Assembly (NCBI RefSeq): GCF_001971785.1
Contig: NZ_CP019389.1
Coordinates: 3,111,001-3,175,000, forward strand
DNA: 64,000 nucleotides
Reading direction: 5' to 3'
DNA from: Seonamhaeicola sp. S2-3
GTDB taxonomy: Bacteria; Bacteroidota; Bacteroidia; Flavobacteriales; Flavobacteriaceae
The notes below the pieces were generated by a model. That model did not search any database. It saw only the letters and a program-made list of their open reading frames with translations, and was not told the DNA's origin. Shown in pieces: positions 35,101 to 46,087 of the stretch; position 1 is the stretch's first letter; every line of letters starts with the position of its first letter. Position numbers and translations under genes: made by a program.

Positions 35101-35904
35101 ATGTCTAAAGTTGTTTTAATTACAGGAGGTTCTTCCGGAATAGGTAAATCTATTGGCGAGTTTTTAGTTAACAAAGGGTTTATTGTTTATGGTACTAGTA
35201 GAAACCCAAATAACTATAAAAACAGTAAATTTCCTATTTTAGAATTAGATGTTAAAAACATTACCACAATACGTAAAACTGTTGAAACGGTAATAGAAAA
35301 AGAAGGTAAACTAGATGTACTAATTAATAATGCTGGTGCTGGTATTACCGGGCCTATAGAGGAAATACCAGAATCTGAAATAAAGAATAACTTTGATACC
35401 AACTTTTTTGGCCCTATAAATGTTATTAAATCTGTTTTACCACAAATGCGTAAACAGCAAAGTGGCTTAATTATAAATGTTACTTCTATTGCTGGGTATA
35501 TGGGATTACCTTACCGGGGTGTTTATAGCGCAAGTAAAGGTGCTTTAGAATTAATTACCGAAGCCTTTAGAATGGAGATTAAAGACTTTAACATTAAAAT
35601 GACTAATGTAGCTCCCGGTGATTTTGCAACTAATATTGCTGCAGGTAGGTATCATGCGCCTCTTTTAAAAGAGTCGCCTTATAAAAAAGCATACGGAAAA
35701 ACTTTAGATTTAATGAACCAACATGTAGATGCTGGTAGCAATCCTAACTTAATGGCACAGGCAGTTTATAAAATTATTAATACCAAAGAACCAAAAATTC
35801 ATTATAAAGTAGGAGAGTTTATGCAGAAGTTTTCTATTATACTAAAGTGTATTTTACCAGATAAGGTTTATGAAAAACTCTTAATAAACCATTACAAGCT
35901 TTAA
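35101..35904 (+). CDS. Short-chain dehydrogenase/reductase
   Basis: The ATG at 35101 gives MSKVVLITGGSSGIGKSIGE, the normal SDR start (267 residues); an in-frame TTG at 35086 would add five residues. The protein has the cofactor motif TGGSSGIG (8-15), NNAGAG, the catalytic Ser in NVTSIAGY, and YSASKGAL with the Tyr/Lys pair. The C-terminal part lies close to a membrane-type helix (FSIILKCILPDKVYEKLL). The substrate is unknown. It has its own transcription unit after the SRP RNA. Confidence 0.92.
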   Translation: MSKVVLITGGSSGIGKSIGEFLVNKGFIVYGTSRNPNNYKNSKFPILELDVKNITTIRKTVETVIEKEGKLDVLINNAGAGITGPIEEIPESEIKNNFDTNFFGPINVIKSVLPQMRKQQSGLIINVTSIAGYMGLPYRGVYSASKGALELITEAFRMEIKDFNIKMTNVAPGDFATNIAAGRYHAPLLKESPYKKAYGKTLDLMNQHVDAGSNPNLMAQAVYKIINTKEPKIHYKVGEFMQKFSIILKCILPDKVYEKLLINHYKL

Positions 35905-35949
35905 TTTATTGGTACGTTATTTGATGTCATTGTTTTTAAAATTTAAACA

Positions 35950-36378
35950 ATGAATAGATATCTTTCTTTAACATTTTTCCTATTCTTATTTTTATTATCC
36001 TCTTGTGCCGATATATTAGAGTGTATAATTAATGTTAGACCAGAATTAGCCAATAAATCTTTAGAGCATGCTCATGTAGACCAACATTATTATGAAACCA
36101 TATCTGCTGAGATTAAAAACGAACCATATGATAATGGTTATGATTATTATTTTACGGTTTCAGGTGATATACCCGAAGGTATTGAGATTTTTTATGACTA
36201 CAGAGAAGTAATTATAGAGGGTAAACCTAAAAAATCTGGAAGCTTTACTATAAGAGTATCTTTATATGTAGAAGCTATTAATGAGTGTTACTATGATGAA
36301 TTTGATGAAAGAGAAAAATGCCACGACCCATTGTGCTCTAATAACACTTCTAGGGTTTATACTTTGGTTGTAATATAA
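35950..36378 (+). CDS. Small lipoprotein with Ig-like domain
   Basis: The 142-residue protein begins MNRYLSLTFFLFLFLLSSCA, with the lipobox cysteine at 19. The mature part has VSGDIPEGIEIFYDYREVII and GKPKKSGSFTIRVSLYV, the pattern of a putative-Ig (He_PIG-like) domain. Four cysteines lie in the last third (NECYYDEF, KCHDPLCSNN). It ends exactly where the converging thioredoxin-fold gene ends, without spacer. The function is unknown. Confidence 0.7.
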   Translation: MNRYLSLTFFLFLFLLSSCADILECIINVRPELANKSLEHAHVDQHYYETISAEIKNEPYDNGYDYYFTVSGDIPEGIEIFYDYREVIIEGKPKKSGSFTIRVSLYVEAINECYYDEFDEREKCHDPLCSNNTSRVYTLVVI

Positions 36379-37800
36379 TTACCGGTTTATTAAACCCAAT
36401 AATTGTTGCTCAAAATGTCTAGTAAACATATTTGAGTTAGGACTTACTATTTTTTTATCTTCATCTATAAGAATAGTTTTTGTCATTGGGTAAACAGCCA
36501 ACATTTCTGTTGTTTCCTTAGGGTTTTTAAATAAATATTGGTCGTTATATTTAAACCTACATTCTTTTAAAGTTTGTTTTGGTTTTTCAGCATCAATATT
36601 ATCAATATTTATAGTAATAAACTTAACTTCAGGATATTTCTTTTTAAGTTCTTTTATTTTACGCTGGCTTTTTTTAAAGTGATCATAGTAGACATGAGAC
36701 CAAAAACTTACTACTGTAGGAGATTTTACTAAAGAATTTATTTCAAACTCTTTATTGTTATAATCTAAAACCTTAAAACTAGGTAATGTAGACCCTCTTT
36801 CTAACTTTTTTAAGGAGTTAGCGTAATTGGTTAAGGTTGTTTTGGCTTTGTTGTCGGTAGATTTATTAATGTATGATTGTAAAATTGTACTATTATTTTC
36901 TTTGTTATTACTTAAAGAAATATATTTTAAAGCATAATGATGCAGCAATAGGTTTTTTATGTCATCGTTTTTAATTAAACTGTCAACCAGCTGTAATCTA
37001 TCTAAATTATAGCATAAATTCCCCCAACTAAACCCTTTTTCGTTAGAATGATTAGAGTGCGCTTCAAGAGAAACAGTATTAATATTATGCCTTAAAAATG
37101 TTTGATATATAGGGTAATTTTTAAAGAAAGTATCATTGTAGTTAATTTGCTTTCTGTAGCTATAAAAATCTTTTGGTAAAGATTTTAAAAAGCGCCCTTT
37201 ATTTCTACCATAATGAATAAACGGATACACCTCTTTACTAGAGTAGTAGCTATAATCAATATTAGCTTTAGCTATTTTATTAAATAGTTGAGACCCTTTA
37301 AATTTTTTATTAAAACGCTCAAGTTTTTTCAACTTTTTAGCTCGTAATGAATCTATATGTTTTTGATATGATTTAGGATTTAATTGGCATAGTTTAAGAA
37401 TATACTTTTCTTGTTTTTCATTTTCTAAAAACTCATTAATAAAGTAGTTATTCTTTTTTGCACCTCTACCTGTATAAACTAACGATTCATCAAACTCTAA
37501 GGTATTTAATCTAAAGAGTACACTATCTTTTGGTTCTAACAAAATAAGCTGGTATTCACCACCATGTCTAAACGTATATAATCCTTTTTGTAAATTATCT
37601 ACTCTATGAATAAAACGATTTCTACCGTCTAACCTAATAGTATCGGCTATTTTTTCGTTTTTTTCAAGAATAATAAACTTAGAGTATGGATTAATTATTT
37701 CGCCTCCAAAATAGGCGTAATCCATTTTTGAATTAGCTCTATCATCATTGCAGCTAAAAATAACAAACAAGATTAATATTGCTGGAAAATATAATTTCAT
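36379..37800 (-). CDS. TlpA-like thioredoxin-fold lipoprotein lacking CxxC
   Basis: The ATG at 37800 starts the lipoprotein signal MKLYFPAILILFVIFSCNDD (473 residues); a start at 37821 would add seven residues. The N-terminal half resembles the DUF4369-type domain often joined to Bacteroidota TlpA proteins. The C-terminal 140 residues are an AhpC/TSA-like thioredoxin fold with GSTLPSFKVLDYNNKEFEIN. Where CxxC is expected the sequence is SFWSHVYYDHFKKS, so both redox cysteines are absent. It is thus unlikely to be a thiol oxidoreductase. The gene is a single unit. Confidence 0.8.
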   Translation of the reverse strand: MKLYFPAILILFVIFSCNDDRANSKMDYAYFGGEIINPYSKFIILEKNEKIADTIRLDGRNRFIHRVDNLQKGLYTFRHGGEYQLILLEPKDSVLFRLNTLEFDESLVYTGRGAKKNNYFINEFLENEKQEKYILKLCQLNPKSYQKHIDSLRAKKLKKLERFNKKFKGSQLFNKIAKANIDYSYYSSKEVYPFIHYGRNKGRFLKSLPKDFYSYRKQINYNDTFFKNYPIYQTFLRHNINTVSLEAHSNHSNEKGFSWGNLCYNLDRLQLVDSLIKNDDIKNLLLHHYALKYISLSNNKENNSTILQSYINKSTDNKAKTTLTNYANSLKKLERGSTLPSFKVLDYNNKEFEINSLVKSPTVVSFWSHVYYDHFKKSQRKIKELKKKYPEVKFITINIDNIDAEKPKQTLKECRFKYNDQYLFKNPKETTEMLAVYPMTKTILIDEDKKIVSPNSNMFTRHFEQQLLGLINR

Positions 37801-37968
37801 GAATCCCTTTAGGGTTACCATTAGTCTTACAAAAATATGCCTTGTATTTAAAAATTGTTGTTAATGCGTTGTTAAAAGTTGAATTTATTAAGTTATTTAG
37901 AAGCATTAAAGCTTTAATTATTGATTAAAATTAAAAGATTTAAGTTTCCACTTACCAATTCATTTTTC

Positions 37969-37976
37969 TACTTTTG
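37969..37976 (+). promoter_or_regulatory. -7 element of the ABC-F gene
   Basis: TACTTTTG fits TAnnTTTG and lies 21 bp upstream of the ATG at 37998. No clear TTG at the -33 position was found. Confidence 0.5.
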
Positions 37977-37988
37977 CCAAAAATTTAA

Positions 37989-39623
<1,635 letters not shown>

Positions 39624-39634
39624 TTGTGTTTTTA

Positions 39635-39705
39635 GGGCGTTCCCAAGCTAAGGCTTGGGCGGGCTTTCCGCGTTACACGGTAACTAGCTTCAATCCCTAA
39701 CGCAA
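39635..39705. repeat. Dispersed palindromic repeat, copy 2
   Basis: The element begins GGGCGTTCCCAAGCTAAGGC and ends CAATCCCTAACGCA. It shares the core GGGCTTTCCGCGTTACACGG with copy 1 at 16856-16919, but the first third is different (a local hairpin CCCAAGC...GCTTGGG). It lies between the converging ABC-F and DUF2007 genes. Confidence 0.8.
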
Positions 39706-39709
39706 AAAC

Positions 39710-39943
39710 TTAGGCTTTTAAAGAGGCATTTATTTCTTCAATGATAGGAATGGCTTTATTAAGTTCATCTTTATGAACATAAATCTCTTGAAGTAAATGA
39801 CCACCATAAATTTTAGGGTCTAGACCAGATTCATTTTGCTCTTTAATAATAGCATTGATATTTGAATCTTTTAAGCTTTGAATAACACGTTCTGTAATAA
39901 TTAAATTACCCGTAAAGACTTTTATATAGTTAGAATTTGTCAT
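39710..39943 (-). CDS. DUF2007 family small protein
   Basis: The 77-residue protein matches the DUF2007 pattern: a ferredoxin-like fold with IKVFTGNLIITERVIQSLKD at the start, GGHLLQEIYVHKDELNKA in the second half, and no cysteines. Members are called putative signal-transducing proteins, but the function is not settled. It is downstream of a weakly defined promoter and abuts the dispersed repeat on its 3' side. Confidence 0.8.
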   Translation of the reverse strand: MTNSNYIKVFTGNLIITERVIQSLKDSNINAIIKEQNESGLDPKIYGGHLLQEIYVHKDELNKAIPIIEEINASLKA

Positions 39944-40035
39944 AATACCCAGTTTTTAGGTTCTTTTAAATATACAAAAAATAGCGCTATTATCATAGTA
40001 AATAAGAAACGTTTACTATGCACAGCAGGAATACA

Positions 40036-40896
40036 TTAAAAAGTACCTATAACCCCAATTTTATTAGCTCCAAAAGACATATTCCAAGTAATTCTTTTGT
40101 TTAGCTTTGGGTTAGATATACCGTGAGATTCATTTTTAAATAAGAATTTATCAACACTATCAACTACAATTATGCTTAAAGCAGCGCTAAAAGCCACATC
40201 TGTTAACCAATGGGCGCCATCAACCAATCTAGAAATGGGTGGTATAGCACCAATAGTATAAACTCCAATTTTAGCCCATGTATTGTTTAACTGTTTTGCA
40301 ATGGCATGAGCCATAGTAACAGATAAAATGGTATGACCAGAAGGAAAAGCGTGGTGTCCTGCTTCTTTAGAAAATGGTTTAAAGTAATAGGGACCTAAAC
40401 CCGTACCAGGTCTAGCTCTTCCAAAGCCATTTTTAGCTATAGTTTGAATAAATCCGCTAGTTATAGAAGATGTAATAATTAAAACACTGGTGCGTCTTAC
40501 TTTTTCATTTTTAGTTAGTAACCCAAAACCATATATACCTGCATTGGCCATAAAATAGTTTTGAGGACTACCAAAGTACCATCCAAAATCTCTAATTAAG
40601 CTTGGGAAATCTTCTTGTTGACGATCAAAAAAGCGTTTACCTTCTTCATCTGCTAAAGATAGGGTAGCAGTTCCTATAATTAATCCACCTAATTTGGCAA
40701 AATCTTTACCTTTCCAATCTAATGGTTTGGTGAATGAATATTTCACCCCTTGCCATGTGGTATTTACATCATACTTAAATAGCGTCCAGGTTGAAGAACT
40801 ATCTTGGTCTATTTTATAAAGCTCATTTTGACAAAACAAAGTACTGCTTTGTAAAACACAATAACAAAACAGAATAAAAACGTATTTAAACGGCAT
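40036..40896 (-). CDS. PAP2-family membrane phosphatase
   Basis: The 286-residue protein has a signal or leader helix and a PAP2 core with the three phosphatase motifs: KNGFGRARP, FPSGHT, and SRLVDGAHWLTDVAF. The family dephosphorylates lipid phosphates such as phosphatidate or undecaprenyl pyrophosphate at the membrane. The substrate cannot be read from sequence. It begins 2 bp after the pheT stop on the same strand, so it may be co-transcribed with pheT. Confidence 0.88.
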   Translation of the reverse strand: MPFKYVFILFCYCVLQSSTLFCQNELYKIDQDSSSTWTLFKYDVNTTWQGVKYSFTKPLDWKGKDFAKLGGLIIGTATLSLADEEGKRFFDRQQEDFPSLIRDFGWYFGSPQNYFMANAGIYGFGLLTKNEKVRRTSVLIITSSITSGFIQTIAKNGFGRARPGTGLGPYYFKPFSKEAGHHAFPSGHTILSVTMAHAIAKQLNNTWAKIGVYTIGAIPPISRLVDGAHWLTDVAFSAALSIIVVDSVDKFLFKNESHGISNPKLNKRITWNMSFGANKIGVIGTF

Positions 40897-40898
40897 AA

Positions 40899-43325
40899 TT
40901 ACCTTAATTCTGCTCCTAATTGCTTTTCAAAATTAGCTTGAAGCTTATTCATTATTTTGTCAATTTGCTTATCTGTTAGTGTTTTGTTTTCGTCTTGTAA
41001 TGTAAAACTAACGGCATAACTCTTTTTACCTTCTGGTAAGTTTTTACCTTGATAAACATCAAACAAATCAACATCTTTTAGCAGTTGTTTTTCTGTTTGA
41101 GAGGCTATTTTATCAATATCTTCAAAAGAAACAGATTCATCTAAAAGTAAAGCAAAATCACGTCTTACAGCTGGGTATTTAGGTATATCTTTAAACTTCA
41201 CTTTATTGTGTTTAGCCATATCTAAAATAGTGTCCCAATTAAAATCTGCATATAACACGTTTTGAGAAATTCCAAAATGTTTTAAAACAGATTTTTTCAC
41301 TAAACCAAAATCAACTAATTTGTTTTTTCCTAAATACAAGCTAATGCCTTCACTAAACACATCGTTTTTAACAGGAGATACTTTATAACGAGATAAACCG
41401 AGTCTTTCTAAAACACTTGCAATAGTTCCTTTTAAGAAGAAGAAATCACTTTTTTGAACACTATGAGTCCATCGTTCTTGATTTCTGTTTCCTGTTACAA
41501 ATACAGATAAATGTTTAAATTCTTCTCTGTTTTCACCATATTGATGGTAAGTTTTACCAAATTCAAATAACTTTAAATTATCTTGTTTACGGTTAATGTT
41601 GTAGCTAACAGCTTCTAAACCAGAGAAGAGTAAACTTTGACGCATAACACCTAAATCACTACTTAAAGGATTTAACATGCTCACGTTGTGTTCTTCTTTT
41701 AACATATTGGTTAACTCAACATATTTAGGTGTTGTTAACGAGTTAGCCATAATTTCATAAAACCCCTGAGCAACTAGCTGATTACCAACTACATTTTGGA
41801 TTCTGTAATCATCAAATTTTGATGTACTTGAAATAGAAGCATTAAGTTTTTCTGTGGTTTTAATATTGTTATAACCATACACACGAAGCACTTCTTCAAT
41901 AATATCAGCCTCTCGTTGTACATCATTTCTATATGCAGGAACGGTTAAACCTAAACCAGCTTCTGTAACACTATTTACTTTAATTTCTAAAGAGGTAAGA
42001 ATGCTTTTTATGGTTTCTTTAGATATTTCTTCGCCAATAAGTTTTTTAGCATTTTCAAAGCTTAGACGAACTTGGAAATCTTCAATTTTTTTTGGGTATA
42101 AATCAACTATATCACTTGTTATTTCACCGCCAGCAAGTTCTTGAATTAGCAAAGCGGCACGTTTTAAAGCATATTCTGTAATATTGGGGTCTATACCACG
42201 TTCAAATCTAAAAGAAGCATCGGTATTTAACCCGTGGCGTTTTGCTGATTTTCTTATAGAAACAGGGTTAAAATAAGCACTTTCTAAAAAGATACTTGTT
42301 GTATTTTCGGTAACTCCAGAATATTCACCACCAAAAATACCAGCAATACACATGGGTTTTTCGGCATCGCAAATCATGAGGTCATCTTCATGTAATTCGC
42401 GTTCAACACCATCTAGAGTTACAAATTTAGTTCCTTTTTCAAGAGTTTTAACTTCAATTTTATTGCCTGCAATTTTTACAGCATCAAAAGCGTGTAGTGG
42501 TTGCCCTAAGTCATGTAACACATAATTAGTAGCATCTACAACATTATTAATAGGTGTTAAACCAATAGCCTTTAATCTATTTTGTAACCAAGCAGGAGAT
42601 TCTTTTACTTTTAGTCCTGAGATTGTTAGTCCGCAATATCTAGGAGCCAGTTCCTTATTAATGACGTTAACATCAATTTTTAAAGTTCTGTTTTCAACAT
42701 GAAATGCACTAACTGACGGAGTAATTAATTCTAAACTAATATCTTTTTGTAATAAGCCCGCTTTTAAATCTCTGGCAGTACCTAGATGACTCATGGCATC
42801 GGCTCTGTTTGGTGTTAAGCCTATTTCAAAAACATGGTCGTTTTCAATATCAAAAATATCGGCACAGGGAGTTCCAACTTCCAAAGCTTCATCTAAAACC
42901 ATAATGCCATCATGAGATTGACCTAAACCTAATTCGTCTTCGGCACAAATCATTCCGTGGCTTTCTTCACCTCTAATTTTCCCTTTTTTAATTTTCCAGC
43001 TTTCGCCTTCTGGAGTATATAAAGTAGTACCAATAGTTGCAACAGGTACTTTTTGGCCCGTTGCTACATTTGGAGCTCCACAAACTATTTGTAGCGGAGT
43101 TTCTGCTCCAATATTAACTGTGGTTATTTTTAGTTTGTCTGCATTTGGGTGTTTGGTACAGGTTAATACCTCTCCAACTACAACACCTTTTAAACCTCCT
43201 TTTACAGATTGATAGGTTTCTATTCCTTCTACCTCAAGCCCTAAATCTGTTAATAGTTCCCCGGTTTTTTCGGGTGACCAATCTATTTTAATAAATTGCT
43301 TTAACCAATTGTATGAAATCTTCAT
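40899..43325 (-). CDS. pheT: Phenylalanyl-tRNA synthetase beta subunit
   Basis: The 808-residue protein has the full PheT layout: MKISYNWLKQFIKIDW at the start, the EMAP-like tRNA-binding domain (about 40-150, HPNADKLKITTVNIG), B3/B4 (about 215-390), B5, the catalytic-like core and the C-terminal anticodon-binding FDX-ACB domain (about 715-808, PKYPAVRRDFALLLD). With PheS it charges tRNA-Phe. pheS is not in the window. Length is normal for the family. Confidence 0.97.
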   Translation of the reverse strand: MKISYNWLKQFIKIDWSPEKTGELLTDLGLEVEGIETYQSVKGGLKGVVVGEVLTCTKHPNADKLKITTVNIGAETPLQIVCGAPNVATGQKVPVATIGTTLYTPEGESWKIKKGKIRGEESHGMICAEDELGLGQSHDGIMVLDEALEVGTPCADIFDIENDHVFEIGLTPNRADAMSHLGTARDLKAGLLQKDISLELITPSVSAFHVENRTLKIDVNVINKELAPRYCGLTISGLKVKESPAWLQNRLKAIGLTPINNVVDATNYVLHDLGQPLHAFDAVKIAGNKIEVKTLEKGTKFVTLDGVERELHEDDLMICDAEKPMCIAGIFGGEYSGVTENTTSIFLESAYFNPVSIRKSAKRHGLNTDASFRFERGIDPNITEYALKRAALLIQELAGGEITSDIVDLYPKKIEDFQVRLSFENAKKLIGEEISKETIKSILTSLEIKVNSVTEAGLGLTVPAYRNDVQREADIIEEVLRVYGYNNIKTTEKLNASISSTSKFDDYRIQNVVGNQLVAQGFYEIMANSLTTPKYVELTNMLKEEHNVSMLNPLSSDLGVMRQSLLFSGLEAVSYNINRKQDNLKLFEFGKTYHQYGENREEFKHLSVFVTGNRNQERWTHSVQKSDFFFLKGTIASVLERLGLSRYKVSPVKNDVFSEGISLYLGKNKLVDFGLVKKSVLKHFGISQNVLYADFNWDTILDMAKHNKVKFKDIPKYPAVRRDFALLLDESVSFEDIDKIASQTEKQLLKDVDLFDVYQGKNLPEGKKSYAVSFTLQDENKTLTDKQIDKIMNKLQANFEKQLGAELR

Positions 43326-43438
43326 AAAACGTACTTCTGTTTAAAGCAGCAAATATAAAACTATTGACACTAGCATTCAAATAAAGTGTATGGATTTGAA
43401 GTTAGATTTAGTATTTTAATTTATAGACAAATAAATAT

Positions 43439-43470
43439 AAAAAAAGGGTTTGAATTATGTTTAAACCCTT
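43439..43470 (-). terminator. Intrinsic terminator of the ars operon
   Basis: The arms AAGGGTTT (43444-43451) and AAACCCTT (43463-43470) form a stem that, on the minus strand, is followed by a run of seven T. It lies 40 bp after the acr3 stop. Confidence 0.75.
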
Positions 43471-43509
43471 GATTACGTTATGTTTATTAAATATTTTAAG
43501 TGTGTTTTA

Positions 43510-44556
43510 TTAGCTTAAGGCTGTTTTGAAATATTTTTTTCTAAGCCAAAATGATACCCTAACTAATAAAATAAGTGCTGGTACTTCTACTAAAGGACCA
43601 ATTACACCTGCAAAGGCTTGTCCTGAGTTTAAGCCAAAAACCGCTATAGCAACCGCAATGGCTAATTCAAAATTATTACCAGCAGCAGTAAAAGCTACTG
43701 AAGCTGTTTTATCATATTCTGCACCCATTGCTTTAGAAAAGAAGAACCCTATAATGAACATTAAAGTAAAATATACTAATAACGGTACAGCAATAATGAG
43801 TACGTCCATTGGTATTTCAACAATAAGTTCTCCTTTTAGAGAAAACATTACAATAATGGTAAATAACAGAGCAATTAGTGTTAAAGGTGAAATGGTAGGA
43901 ATAAATTTTTTGGTGTACCATTCTTCACCTTTTAGTTTTACTAATATAACGCGACTTAAAATTCCTAAAAGGAAAGGAATACCTAAATAAATAGCTACAC
44001 TTTCGGCAATGGTTGCAATAGAAATATCAACTATAGCACCTTCAAAACCAAAATAGGGAGGAAGCACAGTAATAAATATCCAAGCATAGAAACTATAAGC
44101 AAACACTTGAAAAATACTATTTAAAGCAACCAAACCAGCACCGTATTCGCTGCTGCCTTCAGCAAGGTCATTCCATACTAAAACCATGGCAATACACCGC
44201 GCTAGACCAATTAAAATGAGGCCTACCATGTATTCGGGATAATCTCTAAGGAAAGTAATGGCTAAAATAAACATTAAAACGGGACCAATAATCCAATTTA
44301 ATACCAGTGAAATTGATAAAATTTTCACATTACGGAATACTTTTGGTAAAAGTGAGTAATTAACCTTTGCTAATGGCGGATACATCATTAAAATTAACCC
44401 AATGGCTATGGGAACATTTGTAGTACCACTATTAAATGAATTTATAACGTTTGGAAAGGTTGGAAAAAAATAACCAAGCCCAACCCCAATAGCCATTGCT
44501 ACAAAAATCCAAAGCGTTAAATTTCTGTCTAAAAAACTTAATTTTTTTATTGCCAT
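43510..44556 (-). CDS. acr3: ACR3-type arsenite efflux transporter
   Basis: The 348-residue protein has about ten hydrophobic helices and the ACR3 signatures [36 protein letters not shown] (Cys in the helix 4 motif) and [17 protein letters not shown]. It exports arsenite and possibly antimonite across the inner membrane. It lies 3 bp after the arsC-like gene and is the last gene of the arsenic operon. Confidence 0.96.
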   Translation of the reverse strand: MAIKKLSFLDRNLTLWIFVAMAIGVGLGYFFPTFPNVINSFNSGTTNVPIAIGLILMMYPPLAKVNYSLLPKVFRNVKILSISLVLNWIIGPVLMFILAITFLRDYPEYMVGLILIGLARCIAMVLVWNDLAEGSSEYGAGLVALNSIFQVFAYSFYAWIFITVLPPYFGFEGAIVDISIATIAESVAIYLGIPFLLGILSRVILVKLKGEEWYTKKFIPTISPLTLIALLFTIIVMFSLKGELIVEIPMDVLIIAVPLLVYFTLMFIIGFFFSKAMGAEYDKTASVAFTAAGNNFELAIAVAIAVFGLNSGQAFAGVIGPLVEVPALILLVRVSFWLRKKYFKTALS

Positions 44557-44559
44557 GAT

Positions 44560-45192
44560 TTATTGATTGATTTGAGAAAAAACGTAAAATAATTCGGTTG
44601 CGATTTGAAGACTTCGTTCATTATATTTTTCGGCCTGTTGTGGTGTACCATCAAAGGCTTTAGGGTCTTCAAAAGTTATTGGAATTCTTTTTTCAGCTCC
44701 AGGTACAAATGGGCAAGCTTCATTAGCTGAATCACATGTCATGATAGCTGCAAAAGCCGATTTTGGATTAAAATCATCATCTAATTTTTTAGAAAAACCA
44801 ATAACAGGATGCGCATTATCTGCGTATTTAATACTGTACACAGGGTTGTTGTTTTTAGACAAGGTTTTTACTGTAAAACCTGAGTTTTGAAGCGTTTCTG
44901 CAACCATAGGGAAAAGTGCAGTTGCTTCTGTACCTCCAGAATAACAAAATACGTTTTTTATATTAAAATAATGTGCCATAGTTTGTGCCCAAACCTGTGA
45001 TAAATGACTTCTTCTAGAATTATGTGTACAAATAAAATTGATACGAATATCTTCATTATTTGATACTTTTTTCTGAATGAAATCTGTTAAAGGTTGTAAA
45101 ACGGTTTTACGTTCTTCTGAAATAGAATTTGGTTCTAAGGTTTTGATTAAATTTTCTATTTCAGAAAATACGTTTGATTGTGTAGTTATCAT
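44560..45192 (-). CDS. arsC: Arsenate reductase of the low-molecular-mass phosphatase family
   Basis: The 210-residue protein has the phosphatase loop CTHNSRRS with Cys55 and Arg61 (CX5R) and later cysteines in TCDSANEACPFVPG, which is the usual place for the redox cysteines in LMW-PTP-type arsenate reductases. An N-terminal helical extension (about 1-48) precedes the loop. It reduces arsenate to arsenite for export by Acr3. The assignment rests on the operon and motif; the reductant is unknown. Confidence 0.88.
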   Translation of the reverse strand: MITTQSNVFSEIENLIKTLEPNSISEERKTVLQPLTDFIQKKVSNNEDIRINFICTHNSRRSHLSQVWAQTMAHYFNIKNVFCYSGGTEATALFPMVAETLQNSGFTVKTLSKNNNPVYSIKYADNAHPVIGFSKKLDDDFNPKSAFAAIMTCDSANEACPFVPGAEKRIPITFEDPKAFDGTPQQAEKYNERSLQIATELFYVFSQINQ

Positions 45193-45219
45193 TTTTTTAT
45201 TTTTTAAATGGTATAATAG

Positions 45220-45687
45220 TTAACAACAGTTTCCATCTGGAGAACAACAAGGTTCATCATTTAAATCTGATAATCTCACTTTTGGTTTTTCTGTTGGAAT
45301 TCCGCATTTGTCTTTGGCTAAACAATCGGTTTGCTTGGTTGTTAATAGGAAATATTTGCCATCGAAATCTATCCCAAATTTTTCAATAGTATTTCCTTGG
45401 TATTCAACTTCAACCTCTAAATCGCCAATATTTAACACTTTTTCAGATAGCTCTATGATGCTTAATAATTTTTCTGGATGTAATCTATGGTCGTAATCAT
45501 TGGCATTCCAAAGTTGAAAGTTTACAACTTCTTCGTTTCTAACAGTGCCTCCACAGTCAATAAAATGTTTGGTTATTTTACCAACTTCGGTAACGTGAAA
45601 ATGACTTGGAACTAATTCTCCGTTAGGTAATTGAAACCCAATAGTATCTAATTCTCCTAAAATTAATTTAACTTCTGATAATTTCAT
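45220..45687 (-). CDS. DUF6428 family protein of ars operons, Cys-rich tail
   Basis: The 155-residue protein begins MKLSEVKLILGELDTIGFQL and has HFHVTEVGKITKHFIDCGG, as is usual for DUF6428. The last residues EPCCSPDGNCC hold four cysteines, and two more lie in TDCLAKDKCGI, so thiol binding of a metalloid is plausible. It is the first gene after the second operator copy and lies 27 bp before arsC. The family is common in Bacteroidota ars operons but has no proven function. Confidence 0.8.
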   Translation of the reverse strand: MKLSEVKLILGELDTIGFQLPNGELVPSHFHVTEVGKITKHFIDCGGTVRNEEVVNFQLWNANDYDHRLHPEKLLSIIELSEKVLNIGDLEVEVEYQGNTIEKFGIDFDGKYFLLTTKQTDCLAKDKCGIPTEKPKVRLSDLNDEPCCSPDGNCC

Positions 45688-45703
45688 GATATGATGTTTT
45701 GTT

Positions 45704-45724
45704 TATTGTAATTTTACGATTAAT
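45704..45724 (-). promoter_or_regulatory. Probable ArsR operator in front of the DUF6428-arsC-acr3 genes
   Basis: The stretch contains ATTGTAATTTTACGATTAAT and matches the element upstream of arsR at 46088-46108 in 19 of 21 positions. On the minus strand its core is an imperfect palindrome (ATCGTAAA / ATTACAAT). It lies between the arsR stop and the DUF6428 start, 17 bp from the latter. Confidence 0.6.
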
Positions 45725-45738
45725 GATTTTAAATTTTT

Positions 45739-46071
45739 TTAGCAGCAATCTTGTTTGTTAACTAAGTCTTGATTTAAGAAATCTTCCATAATAATTTTCA
45801 TTTCAGTCCAAATTTCTTCATCAATACAATAACAAACGCTTGTGCCCTCTACATTTCCTTTTATTAAGCCTAAAAGTTTTAATTCTTTTAAATGTTGAGA
45901 AATGGTAGGTTGAGCTAAACCAATTTCATCAACAAGGTTGCCACAGTAACAGCTATCTGTTTTAAATAGTTGTTGCAAAATAGCTACTCTTGCTGGGTGC
46001 CCAAAGGCTTTTGCAAATAATGCAATTTTATTTTGCTGATCTGTGAATATTTCTGTTTTGGCTAATCCCAT
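45739..46071 (-). CDS. arsR: ArsR-family metalloid-sensing repressor
   Basis: The ATG at 46071 gives MGLAKTEIFTDQQNKIALFA and a 110-residue protein; an in-frame TTG at 46095 is less likely. The winged-helix core has FGHPARVAILQQL and the recognition helix region GLAQPTISQHLKELKLLGLI. Cysteine motifs DSCYCGNL and TSVCYCIDEE and a C-terminal CC pair can bind arsenite or antimonite. It should repress the ars genes through two copies of an operator. Confidence 0.93.
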   Translation of the reverse strand: MGLAKTEIFTDQQNKIALFAKAFGHPARVAILQQLFKTDSCYCGNLVDEIGLAQPTISQHLKELKLLGLIKGNVEGTSVCYCIDEEIWTEMKIIMEDFLNQDLVNKQDCC

Positions 46072-46087
46072 CTTTGTTGTATTTGTA

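Noticed and set aside
36001-37800. tlpA-type thiol-disulfide oxidoreductase function
   Set aside because: The CxxC motif is absent, so only the fold, not the activity, is called.
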